Of a stretch of DNA of 64,000 bases, positions 10,532-21,300 are shown one piece after another. Every line of letters starts with the position of its first letter. The stretch's first letter is position 1. The stretch is taken from the NCBI RefSeq assembly GCF_000237925.1, contig NC_031497.1, positions 5,945,295-6,009,294 on the forward strand. The letters run 5' to 3'. Source of the stretch: Schistosoma mansoni (Eukaryota; Platyhelminthes; Trematoda; Strigeidida; Schistosomatidae). The notes beneath the pieces were generated by a model. That model was not told the DNA's origin. It saw only the letters and a program-made list of their open reading frames with translations, and searched no databases. A program made the position numbers and the translations under genes.

Positions 10532-13358
10532 GTAAGTCTGATAATTTTGATCTTAATCCTCTTAGCGTTTCCTGAGGGTATCGGCGGGTGTTCGAGGAGA
10601 TGTCACGGATCGTCTTACAAAAGTATCCATCTTTTGTTATAGAAGGCGACACGTATCCTCCACCCGCCTGGCGAGCCCACTTGGCAAAATCCTTACAATT
10701 CCTGAAATATTCTATTATTCTTATGACTGTGTTTGGTTTCGACCTCTTTGGATATCTTGGTTACCCTACTCCTAACTTTGTCTCATATGCCATGCAAAAT
10801 AAAGTGAGTTAAATATAGTTTAAGCCCATGTTTTTTGTATGTGGCATATTTGGCTGATTTAACTCTCTTACAGCCTTAAAGTTTTATGAGGGTAACAACT
10901 ATTGCGCTCTTTGTGCTTTGCAAATAAATTGAACTCTAAATAAATCACTGAAACCCATTGTACTTATATTTTAGGATCCATTGGTGTTTTTTTAATGACA
11001 CGAGATTACGTTCAGTATGTGACTTCTGTTATAACTCCGAATGTATTCTACACTACGAGCTGCGTATGTCTTGTTTGTACCGTAGTTTGAAAAGTTACTC
11101 TTATTCATGTGTTTGTAATGCATTCAACTTGTATCGCTAGTGATATACACTTCTTAATAATTAACAGCATAATAAGAGCTCTAGTTTATCATGCTTTTAC
11201 AGAAAACTCAATCATTAAATTCCATTTATCTTTTTAACTTGTGTACTTACTAGTGCCATCGGTCAAGTCAATAACTTTGTATATATAGTTCCAAAAGTGA
11301 AATCGATAGATATGATTTTGAATAACTGTCTACACTCAACATCTGTCCATGATTATATTTTAGTTTCATGTATTGTCAATCTAATTTTCAATCGTCTAAT
11401 GTACCAGCGAATTGTTTGTATTTATTAAGTTGTGAAAACCTTCATATGAAATAAAAATACTTGTTAATATGATTTATGTACTAAAATATATCTGTTATTG
11501 TTTGGTTTCGTAAAAAATTCAAATCAACATCAATTTATTTGTCTTCAGGTTTCTTTCTGTTTGATGACCTTTCTACTTGGAAATGTTATTGAAGGACAGT
11601 TGCTATCTACGGGCGCTTTCGAAATATACTTAGATGGTGAGTATCAGACTACTTTTGCAAGTCAATTGCACATGTTCGACACCACCTACTGGCTTTAAAA
11701 AAAATAAATTTATTTTGGAAACTAGGTCTTGCGTAACAATATTTACTATGTCGAAATGAAAAAATTACATTCGGGAAAAATTAGTAATTTATGAGTAATA
11801 TGTATTTCATTGGATTCAATAGTAAAGGAGTAACTTGAATGCAAACAAAGTCCTCAAAAAGAGTAATTTCTGAGAATGTACAGAAGAGATTATGAGACAG
11901 AACCAATACGTTATTTACCGATATCCTTTCTTGTTTTAGAAAGTTTTTCTAAACTCTGACACATGAGTAGTTTTTATTGCTTTACTTGTGAAGCAGTAGG
12001 GATATAAGTATTTGACCTAATAACTACACACAAGTACATACATTCGGATACAATCTACAAATATTACCTGACGGCTGAACCAAAAGTTAGTGGTTTAAGT
12101 TCCAAGTTTAATAAACGATCTTATTAGTTCTTTCACCTTACTCTTGATTTACTTCACCATTTGCGTGTTTAAGCTTCAGTCACTGAAGTGTCGCGTAACT
12201 TCAATGATCATTGTTTTCATGTTTGTTTCTCCATTTTTCGACGTACTTTTCACTTTCAAAGGATATCTTTACTGTATCCTTCTATTTTTTATTAGTACCA
12301 CTAGTACTTCTGTTCTAAACAATCATTCTTATTTCCTAGGGTTAGTTTCGTAATTTAGTTGTTATTGTCGACCTACGATATATTCGTTCTTATTTACTTG
12401 GAGAGAATTTCTAATATTTTATAATAATGACATATCATCTAGATGTTCACTATAACGTCAGTGAATATAACTAATCAAAATGTTACCTTGTAATGCGACC
12501 TAATCTCATGAATCGCCAACTAGAACGTTTTGTATTCTAAACCAGGATTATAAAGCGTCTGTAACTTGATTAAAAGAATCCTACCTTCTATCCAAATCCA
12601 ATCATAAACTTGAGTATCAACTTCTGGTAATTATCTTCATATATTTGTATATTCACTTAGTGTTATATATCCTTTATTAACTTCTCTCGTAACATTAACA
12701 CTTCAAAAATTATACGGAGAATTTAACTGATGATATTTTCCTTGTTTGGTTGACTGTTTTTTGGTTACCATTTCCTGGAAACGATCATTTTGCAATGTGA
12801 CAAAGGCTATACTATGAAGCGAACGATCTAGAAACATTAAGTCAGTGAAGAAGTTAGATAAAACTAAAGTTTATTCGTATTCGTTTCTATACCGCCGTAT
12901 AGCTACTCAAAATATTTAAAACAAGTTGTTTAAAAAGATTCACTGGCGTTTTGGAAATAATAACTCTGAAATTCTCGTATCACAAATTAAATACTTGAAT
13001 TCTAGTTAATTTCACTTTTTTTTCGACATGAATCGTTGTTATTCATTTAAAAAACCTTCAACATGTTGAGACATTGTCATACTAATTCTTAGCATTGAGA
13101 AGTGTCAATTATTCACAATGAGTCACTTTTTACATGTATTTAGAGGGGCTAAAAGCATTCTATCTAGACACGTAATCAAATCCCTTTCCTCCTACTGAAA
13201 TTCCGATTATTTTGATTTGATTTTCAGATATCCCAGTCTGGTCGAAATTGTACACAAATCGTATCCCTCAACCAGAGGAACTTCTTCACATAATTGACAA
13301 TCACGTAAAACTCCGAGATTCAACAAAGACAATACAATCCGTCGGTCCACCTCTGTAG
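10374..13358 (+). CDS. SELT: Selenoprotein T (four coding exons, UGA = selenocysteine)
   Basis: The exons 10374-10531, 10566-10803, 11549-11636 and 13228-13358 join in phase (GT...AG at each intron) to 204 codons. The product matches selenoprotein T, a thioredoxin-like (Rdx family) oxidoreductase that is anchored in the ER membrane in animals. Residues 6-22 form a hydrophobic N-terminal segment. The redox motif C-V-S-U is at residues 53-56, with U encoded by TGA at 10573-10575, followed by GYRRVFEE. Later family words are IVLQKYPSFVIEGDTYPPP, a hydrophobic stretch LKYSIILMTVFGFDLFGYLG, LLGNVIEGQLLSTGAFEIYL and IPVWSKL. Length is close to the usual 180-200 residues. The start is fixed by an upstream in-frame TGA. 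A SECIS lies about 60 nt past the TAG stop. Read without recoding, the gene looks broken at codon 56. Confidence 0.95.
10566..10803 (+). CDS. SELT: SELT coding exon 2 with in-frame TGA
   Basis: It starts with the last base of Cys53, then Val, Ser and TGA (Sec56) at 10573-10575, and ends at Lys132 before GTGAGT. A different frame avoids the TGA but gives an unrelated peptide, whereas the frame through the TGA gives the conserved GYRRVFEE. Confidence 0.94.
11549..11636 (+). CDS. SELT: SELT coding exon 3
   Basis: Codons for VSFCLMTFLLGNVIEGQL and LSTGAFEIYLD, phase 0 in and phase 1 out. The acceptor is GTCTTCAG and the donor GTGAGT. The words N-x-I-E and STGAFEI are family hallmarks. Confidence 0.93.
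13228..13358 (+). CDS. SELT: SELT coding exon 4 and stop
   Basis: It completes the split Asp codon, then IPVWSKLYTNRIPQPEELL and HIIDNHVKL, ending in TAG at 13356-13358. The acceptor is ATTTTCAG. The C-terminal tail after HVKL is not conserved in the family. Confidence 0.93.
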
Positions 13359-13395
13359 TATTTAATGCATACAACTGGCTTTAGTTTTTTTTACC

Positions 13396-13401
13396 AATAA
13401 A
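13396..13401 (+). promoter_or_regulatory. Possible proximal poly(A) signal AATAAA
   Basis: An AATAAA hexamer lies between the SELT stop codon and the SECIS. Cleavage here would remove the SECIS core. Whether it is used cannot be told from the sequence. Confidence 0.35.
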
Positions 13402-13416
13402 AGCGCAAGGTCGTAT

Positions 13417-13514
13417 CATATTTGAGCTTTTTCTGGCTTTATGACAGTTCCCACATCAATCTCTGTTTAGAGAATGTGGTTAACTTGATGCTTACCTGTT
13501 CTAGTTCAAATATG
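13417..13514 (+). promoter_or_regulatory. SECIS element, type II, in the SELT 3' UTR
   Basis: The required parts are in order: 5' core ATGA at 13441-13444, unpaired AA at 13458-13459 and 3' core TGAT at 13486-13489. Helix II pairs AGTT with AACT and CCACAT with ATGTGG around a small internal loop. The mini-helix TCTCT-GTTT-AGAGA (13460-13473) above the AA makes it type II. An outer 9-bp match (CATATTTGA 13417-13425 with TCAAATATG 13506-13514) closes the base; pairing directly below the core is weak. It would recruit SBP2 and the Sec-specific elongation factor to recode the TGA at 10573. Confidence 0.9.
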
Positions 13515-13646
13515 TCGACTAGTCTTTTTACCCCTATTGTATGTGATGTATTTTCTTAAAATTGACTGTCTCCAGTTAAACTTGCTCCTTTGTATATTGT
13601 TGAAAATTTTCATTTGTGTAAAGTGATATTCATTTACTTATATGAA

Positions 13647-13652
13647 AATAAA
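13647..13652 (+). terminator. Probable distal poly(A) signal of SELT
   Basis: An AATAAA hexamer about 160 nt after the SECIS core, followed by a T/G-rich stretch (TGTCTTGTAATC). It gives a 3' UTR of about 310 nt that includes the whole SECIS. Confidence 0.6.
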
Positions 13653-14054
13653 TGTCTTGTAATCTTCCCGACGTAGATTTTTGTATACATTGATATTCCA
13701 ACACAAAATGTTGTTATAAAGCTGAAAATTGTCCCAATGGTATACTAGAAGTTCAGTGGTTTTCTTTCATGAACAAAACTCTCGATTTATTACTGAATAT
13801 GACATTCGCAAAACTGTTAACTCGTAGCTTATCAAAAGTGAAAATACGGTCAGTAACCGGATGAAGATTAGGCGAGTACGGTGCAGAAAAATATGTATTT
13901 GTTTACTAGAGTGAGCATATCTCTGTGTAACGTACACCGATCGATCACTGTAATTCGCAAAAACCAAGATCAGTGAGTTGAATATAAGCAATACCCAGGA
14001 TAATAGTTGTTTGACGGAATTAAGTCTTATTCTTACAGATAGTAGAACTAAAAG

Positions 14055-14580
14055 TGCCCCCAAATGCCCTGGTACGGCCGAGAGTGGGGAGAGTCTGCTC
14101 TCCTCGAAATGCTCTCATATGGCCAGCGAATATATAGCCTCTGCCAGGGAAGTCCTACTCACTGCCTTCTCGTGGCACTTCTGTTGTTTACGAAATTGAG
14201 AGGACGAAAAGCGAATGTCCGGCGCTTTAACCGGGTTGGTGGACAAGGCGAGTCCACCTAGGGGAGTTGGAAAACCCTGACTCCAAACCAATGGTGCACA
14301 TGGGCTCTAGTATCCTGAGGGAATAAATGGCATACGAATCAATCGTTGATCACCGGCTACCATGGGAATGCATTTCCTCACGATGCTCCACTGCCTTGTG
14401 GATCAGATCTTTCGGTCAAAGGCTCCGGGTGTGGTCCCCTAAGAAAACCACCTGCTTCAGTCTGGGCACCTGGGTAGTATCACAGCCCTCACACAAATCG
14501 AATGGGATTTGTATGGCACATATGTATCTGGTGTTCCTTGTACCAATATTTATGTGTTTAAATAAATAATAATAAATAAA
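14055..14580 (+). repeat. 0.5-kb dispersed retroposon, copy 1, with AATAAATA tail
   Basis: This block starts CCCTGGTACGGCCGAGAGT and ends TTTATGTGTTTAAATAAATAA plus more tail. It shares almost its whole length with 18077-18592 (+) and 50831-51245 (-). The last 100 bp recur alone at 29282-29388, and a worn form follows an RTE-like coding end at 20730-20806. The simple-repeat tail and shared 3' end point to an RTE-like LINE 3' region or a non-autonomous partner. The frames inside it (for example 14064-14261) have no protein family signature. Confidence 0.75.
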
Positions 14581-15210
14581 AGAACTAAAAGTGAACTGAC
14601 CAGTTGGAAAATCACTACCTTTGGTGTGAAACTTAGTTGATTTCCGAAGTATTTACCGAACCTGACCAATATATGACTTTGGTAGTTGGAAGGCAATAAT
14701 TTATACTGATTAAGCAATTATCCAATAACACTAAATGCATGTTAATCACACACAAGAAAACTTCGTCAGATTTTCAGTTGTTAGTCCATCAAAATAAAAA
14801 CTGAAAATGTACTCAGCTGTACATAAGGATAGTTCTGGGCTTTTCTACATGCGGACTAGCAGATAATGACTAAACGGTTTACAATGGTACAAACTGATTT
14901 ACCGGTACCTCAGAATAAGTGCCGCTCAATATTCTTATCATGTCAGCCTAATTATAAGTTTGTCCAAATACTCGAATAACAGATTTGTAGCTACAGCACA
15001 CGTGCTGCATTAAAACCAAGCAAAACCCTGAAAATATCAGATAAAACTAAGTGTGTGGAAGATTGGAGAAAACCTTATGGATGCGTTCAGCTAATATAAT
15101 AAAAAAAGTGTCGGACGATTGTTCCACCAAAATTAGGATGAGAGAACAACTTTTGTACATCATAAAATTTAGTCATAAAAAATACCAAAACTTAATACAT
15201 TTTAAAATCT
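14581..15210. other. Gap between convergent SELT and SHMT genes
   Basis: No exon or repeat recognised. The SHMT 3' UTR should extend leftward from 15210 on the - strand; I see no canonical AATAAA on that strand close to the stop. Confidence 0.35.
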
Positions 15211-15315
15211 TTAAAAATCTAGTCCGGGTAGAGGGTATTTAGAAGCAAACTCCTCAATTTCAAGCTTCAATTTTTCAATCATTGAACGTACTTCAACATT
15301 TGTTTCAACAACAAC
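15211..15315 (-). CDS. SHMT: SHMT coding exon 8 and stop
   Basis: Thirty-four codons and [19 protein letters not shown] to KYPLPGLDF. It is separated from exon 7 by a 5.5-kb intron full of RTE-like and retroposon copies. The end PLPGL-x-F is the usual SHMT C-terminus. Confidence 0.93.
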   Translation of the reverse strand, partial: VVVETNVEVRSMIEKLKLEIEEFASKYPLPGLDF

Positions 15316-18300
15316 CTAGTTAAAAAAAGAAATGAGACTAGTTACTGCATATACACATACATGAGTGACGTTATAAACTTGATAATTTGACGATCAGATT
15401 AAGTAACTAACAGTGCAGATAATGGATTTTATCTTTATTCACGCTGCGACAGGTCGCAACCAAAAAAGGGTAACTTATTCAACGAGGTGCTGCCCTGTAC
15501 TACGTGCGCATCACAGAACTTTGTGACCTTAGATGGAGATTTCATGGAATCTAAGCATAGTGGAGAATCAAAATAGTTTGCTTGATCATTCGTAATCCAT
15601 AATTTATGCCAGTCCACACGCAGACAGTTTATTTTATACTGATGTATTAACCAAATATTGTTTAAGTAATATGGGTTAGCATCCACTCCAGTGTGGATCT
15701 TTTTATGGTCAATCATATGACATAGTTTGATAGTTGACCTATTCAATAAAATTCCCCCTCTTACTCACTGATTGTAAAAAAACTACATAAAAATATTTAC
15801 AGCTAAGTGACAGCGCATTTTTATGATGTCACATGAACAATGAATTTTTATAAACCAAATTCTAAAGAAATATCTGAATAAACCAAATTTTTTGGTAATA
15901 AGCACGGTGCAAACACTTTTTTTCAAAAACAATAAATATCTAGGCGAACAGTTGTTTTCAGCAGGCTTATTCAGTCAGTCAGCTACAACGTAGGACCAAG
16001 CACATTTATGCATCGGTCCAACTTGCCATATCTCGTTAGCACAACAAGATGAACACCGGATTCATAGAAATAGTTTATTTAGTGGTGGTAGTATATAAAG
16101 GATAGGTTGTATATAAGGATACAGTATAGGAAGGAAGAAAGTTATGAAGCAATTTTAATCTCAAGGTTTAAGGGAAGATAAAGAGTGTATACACCTACGC
16201 CATTGTGATCGATTCTGAGCCATGTCACACAGAGTCTCCAAACATTGGTTACGATAGTCACGCGACCCCGACCAAGTAGCCTGCATCTACCAACATGGCT
16301 AGGACCAGAAGTTAGTGACTTCAAGCTCTGATGCCACGTTTTGGTTTGGCGGCCCTAACTCTCTTCCAACCATCCGCTACACTGGTCAGCATAGCGCGTC
16401 GTGGTAATCGGTGTTCAGGCATACGCAACACGTGGCCCAACCATCTCAGTCGATGAAGATTTATCACCTCATCAACTGATTTACCATCATTCCCTAATAC
16501 CATGTGTATAACCACACTATTACTTACCCGGTGATCCCAGCAGATGCGAGCAATATTTTTCTAAGGCATCTGTGGTCAAATACTAGTGACTTACGAGTAT
16601 CTTCTACTTTTAATGGCCGTGTTTCACAGCCGTAAAGTAAAAGAGAGCGAGCTGCTGCGAAGTATACTCGTCCCTTAATTGACAGACGGATATCTCGTCT
16701 TCTCCATAGGTGACGTAATTTGGCAAATGCCAAACGAGATTTCGTCAGACACCAACCCATTAGGGCCGATAGCAGCCTTATTAACCGACTCCTTGTTATA
16801 AATACATAACTATTGTATTATAATGATCAAAATAATGTATACATATATAAGTGAATTAGACAATGCTGCATGTTAAAATAGTTTACTTTGTATTAGCGTC
16901 AGAAATTCTATTTCTAGAGCCATTCGTTCTCATTAGGTCGGTAGTGACCACTACATTAAAACAGACGAGCCATTTCCGATTTTATATTAAGCCCCAAACA
17001 ATTTACTTATTCGAGCAAGATTTCAACTCTTTTATGTAAATGAAGCCGACGGTAACAACTTAATACAACTTATTGATTAAAGAGGTATATTCAACCTCTT
17101 TATCGGAAGCACGAATGGGTCACTCTATGCATAAGCCACTCAACAATTTACAACAAATTTCCCTACCTCTTTTGTGAAAGACCTTGAAAATTAACAAATT
17201 ACGCACTTAAACTATTACTGGTACAAAAGTTAACAATATTTTAACAAAAAAGTCTTATTCTGGTCAAAATAATAAAAAATCATAAATATACAACTATCGA
17301 GCCTGACGATGAAGTTATTGTGAAAAATTGTTCGCTAAAATATCCCTTGTTTTTTGAATAATCAATTAGTATCTTTGAAAAATTTATTTTAAAAAGAACA
17401 TAACCAGCTAAAAATGGCAATGCCTTTGAATGAGATAAACTTGACATGGAAGTTCCAAAGCATAACTGAGAACTGGTACGTGCGCAGAGTCCACTTAGGT
17501 GAGTTGGAAAACCCTGATTTCAAACCAATACCAAGAGTGTACATGAGCTCCGGGAACAAATCGCGTATGAACCTATTGCTGGACATCGGCTACCATACGA
17601 CTGCACCTCCTAACGTTGCGTTATTGTTTCGTGGATTGGACCTCTAAATCAAAGACTCATAGAACGGCCCCTAAGAAAACCACCTGATTCTGTTTGGGCA
17701 CCTGGGCAGTATCTTAGCCTACACATAAATCACATGAAGACTACTATTGGAAAAGATTATTCGCATTATGACGAATTACATTCACAACTATTTGGTCACA
17801 TTCGTTTTTCTTTTATATTATGTCACTTATCTAGTCCCTTTATTCTCATTTTGTGTATTCTTTTATTTCTTAACTCATACAACAGCTCGCCTATGCTGGG
17901 AATTCTATTCTATCTAAACCATCTCAAATCACTGACTGTACGAAAGTTGAACGGTACCATCGTATATGAATTCTACACTAGCCTTTCTTAAACTACATGT
18001 GTCATTCAAACTGGTCTCCTTCAACAATCACACACTAATGCAGATTGGACAGCAAGAGTTGGCTCTATGTGTCCACAAATTCCCTGGTACAGCCGAGAGT
18101 GGGGAGAGTCCGCTCTCCCTCTCCAAATGCTCCAAAACAGCCACGTGTGTACATCCCCTGCCAGGGAAGTCCTACTCACTGCCTTCTCATGGCACTATTG
18201 TTGTTTACGAAATTGAGAAGACGAAAAGCGAATGTCCGGCGCTTTTACCTGGCCGCTGGACACAGTGAGTCCACCTAGGGGAGTTAGAAAACTATGATTT

Positions 18301-21300
18301 CAAACCAATGGTGCACATGAGCTCCAGTACTCTGAAGGAACGAATGGCGTATGAACCAACTGTTGGTCACTGGCTACCATGAGACTGTATCTCCCTACGA
18401 TGCTCCACTGCCTTGTGGATCAGACGTTCAGGTTAAAGGCTCGGGGTGTGCCCCCCCTGAGAAAACCCTCTGCTTCAGTCTGGGCACCTGGGCAGTATCC
18501 CAGCCCTCACACAAATCGAATGAGATTTGTGAGGCGCATATTTATCTGGTGCTTCCTTGTACCAATATTTATGTGTTTAAATAAATAAATGGCTCTCTAA
18601 GTTTTAACATCAATGTTTGTTGTTTATCCGATACCCGTAATCAAGAGTCTAATGAAGCATTACACATACACTCTCCATCTGTCAATATGAGAAGCTTGTT
18701 TCACGTACGTTTATTCGGGGACCAAGTGGGGTTTCCGTCCACTCTTTCTGGTGGTGGCGTCCCACTAAGCATTAGAGCTGAGGCAGCATTGATCAACTGG
18801 ATCCCCTTTAACAATCAATTATGCACTTTTATCAAAGTGAGAAATCGGTGTGAAAAAGGATAAATTTTCGTTAACCTAAGGAGGTGAAGTCCGCAAAGAA
18901 CTTTAACTCTCGAAGAGCTATAAATCAACAGGACACAATGACTTGTCTCAGATCCATTCTAAAGATAATGGAGAACCTCTAGTTAGGGAATTGATGTTCT
19001 GACATCCTGGAATTAGGTGATAGTCTCTCCCATCTTTGGAAAGGGTTTACTTCAACTATGCAACAACTATCTGGGGTTACTTCCAACTGCGTACAAACTG
19101 TTGACTTCTGTTACACATCCCAAATAGCTCAAGACCGATGTAAGACTGACTCACGAAGAGCACGTTGGTTTTAATAATGATTGATGTATTGATTAAAATC
19201 TTCGTCCTTCCCCAAATGTCAGTTTATGTATAGTGAAAGATGGAGGCCTATTACAATCTAGGACATCTTTGGTTCAATCTAGCTATAAAAGCTCGGATTT
19301 ACATTGCGTCGGTAAGAACATTTTGAGTTCATGCTTTGAAATCTGGCTTTTCTGAGATGATGTTAAGCGACTCTCTGTGTCTGATCATAGTTATCCCCGA
19401 AGGATTGCTGACATTCACTGACAACGCCATGTTAGTGGTGCGAAAGTACGGCAATGTGTGTTCGAGTACAGTGACAATAATTCAATGGGTTTCACTATCT
19501 TGAAATTCCAATTTCGGTAGCTTAGACATGTGCTACGAATGTCGTCCCAGAGAAGACCAGATCAAGCCTCATTTCCCGATGCTGAAACGAGTTGGAAAAA
19601 GCAGAAAGGTCAGTGTATGACAAGGTGGCGTGGTATGAAGCACAGCTGCACAGAACTGGCGTCTGTCGGACGTTCATGACTCTCTCATCGAAGTCCTGTA
19701 GATAGTAAAACACAGTAACTTGAGACGTTACCAGACATGGTTTATAATAAAAGTTAAAGGTGGTCCTGTTGTAATGTTCTTTTAATTTCTCCATATAATT
19801 GATAAACACTTCTTTAACTGAAAAGATCCATTCTGGTTGAGTTTTTCTTAGCTGATGCAGGCAAGATAGCCATCTGCTAACCAAAGGACGAGTTTACAGC
19901 ACAGCAGTTCTACTTTATGAATGTGAAACATGGCCATTAAGAATAGAGGATATTCACAGGTTACTAGTATCCGATCATAAGTGTGTTCGAATCATTGCTC
20001 GTGTATTTTGGGACCACCAAGTATACAATACCTGAGTTAGGAGTAGGATACTAGGTAAAGATCGTAAGTTGATTGATGGGGTAGTCAATCTTCATTAACT
20101 GAGGTGTTTGGAACATGTGTTATGTATGTCCAATTACCGTCTACCTCGACGGGCAATGTTTTATGGTGTAGGAGTAGGCTGGGAGAAAGTTAGAGACGAC
20201 CTAACTAAAACATGACATCAGTTCATGAAGTCACTGACAATTGAACACAACCATGTCAATAGATGCAGACTACCTGGTTAGGGTTCATGCGATTATCGTA
20301 ACCAATGGTTAGAGACTTTGAATGACGTAGCTTAAAATCGCTTGTAATGGTGCAAATGTATCCGTTCTTTGTCTTCCCCCGAATTCTGAGATTCCGAATT
20401 TTTCATAACTATTTTCGTGTTTTGTTTTCACTAATCTATATTTTCATCTCGAATTGTATTTTCGATGGGTAATCTTTCCCATTGCCACTGATACTACCTC
20501 TACTATTCTGGGATTCTGCCTGACAATTTCGTCTCTGTTAGCTAATGGAGTATGGGAACCTTAACCGATGTACATACGTACCAGGTTCTACGTTGTGACT
20601 GACTTTCGTAAATGAACTATTTCTCCCATTACTTATAACTGTCCATTCATTTTGATTCATTTACGGTATTTTTCCATTTATCATACTCACTTTCCCTTCT
20701 CTATCTCTTCACAATCTCATCTCTTATTATGTGGCCCATATATATTTTGGTGCCTTTTTGTATCAATATTTTTTTGTCGAAAGAATTAATAATAATAATA
20801 ATAATACACTGGAAAAATCGTACTTCATAATCCTTTAATAGTTTGCTGCTAGCTAGTTCATTAGCTTTAACAGCTATTTGAATTGCAACATGTATGAATT
20901 CTGAAACTTTCACGAAATCTTCTTCATGAAAATTTCGTGATGTTAATGCGGCACTTCCAAAGCGTAAGCCACCAGGTCTAAATTAAGTAGGAGAAAAAAT
21001 GGAATTACAAAACATCACTCTATCATACATCTAGTAAGCAAATATCATTAATAATATTAAGGAACTGTTTTGGTTCCCGAATATTTAGTTTGATTTAAGT
21101 ATTCCCAATGTGAATCTGAAGAGATCTTCAAGTTTTACTGTTATAGACACTATTCACTATTCTATACAAGATATATAAATGAAATTAATCGACTCACATA
21201 TACTACATTCATTTAACTGAAATGGATAATGTAATAATCATAGTGTAGTTGATTTTAGTACTTGTAGTAATAATGTTACAACAACTACTGAATTTTTTCC

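Noticed and set aside
10439-10642. Open frame through the first SELT intron
   Set aside because: It reads exon 1 and then the 34-nt intron in a wrong frame. The spliced frame with TGA as Sec gives the conserved family sequence instead.
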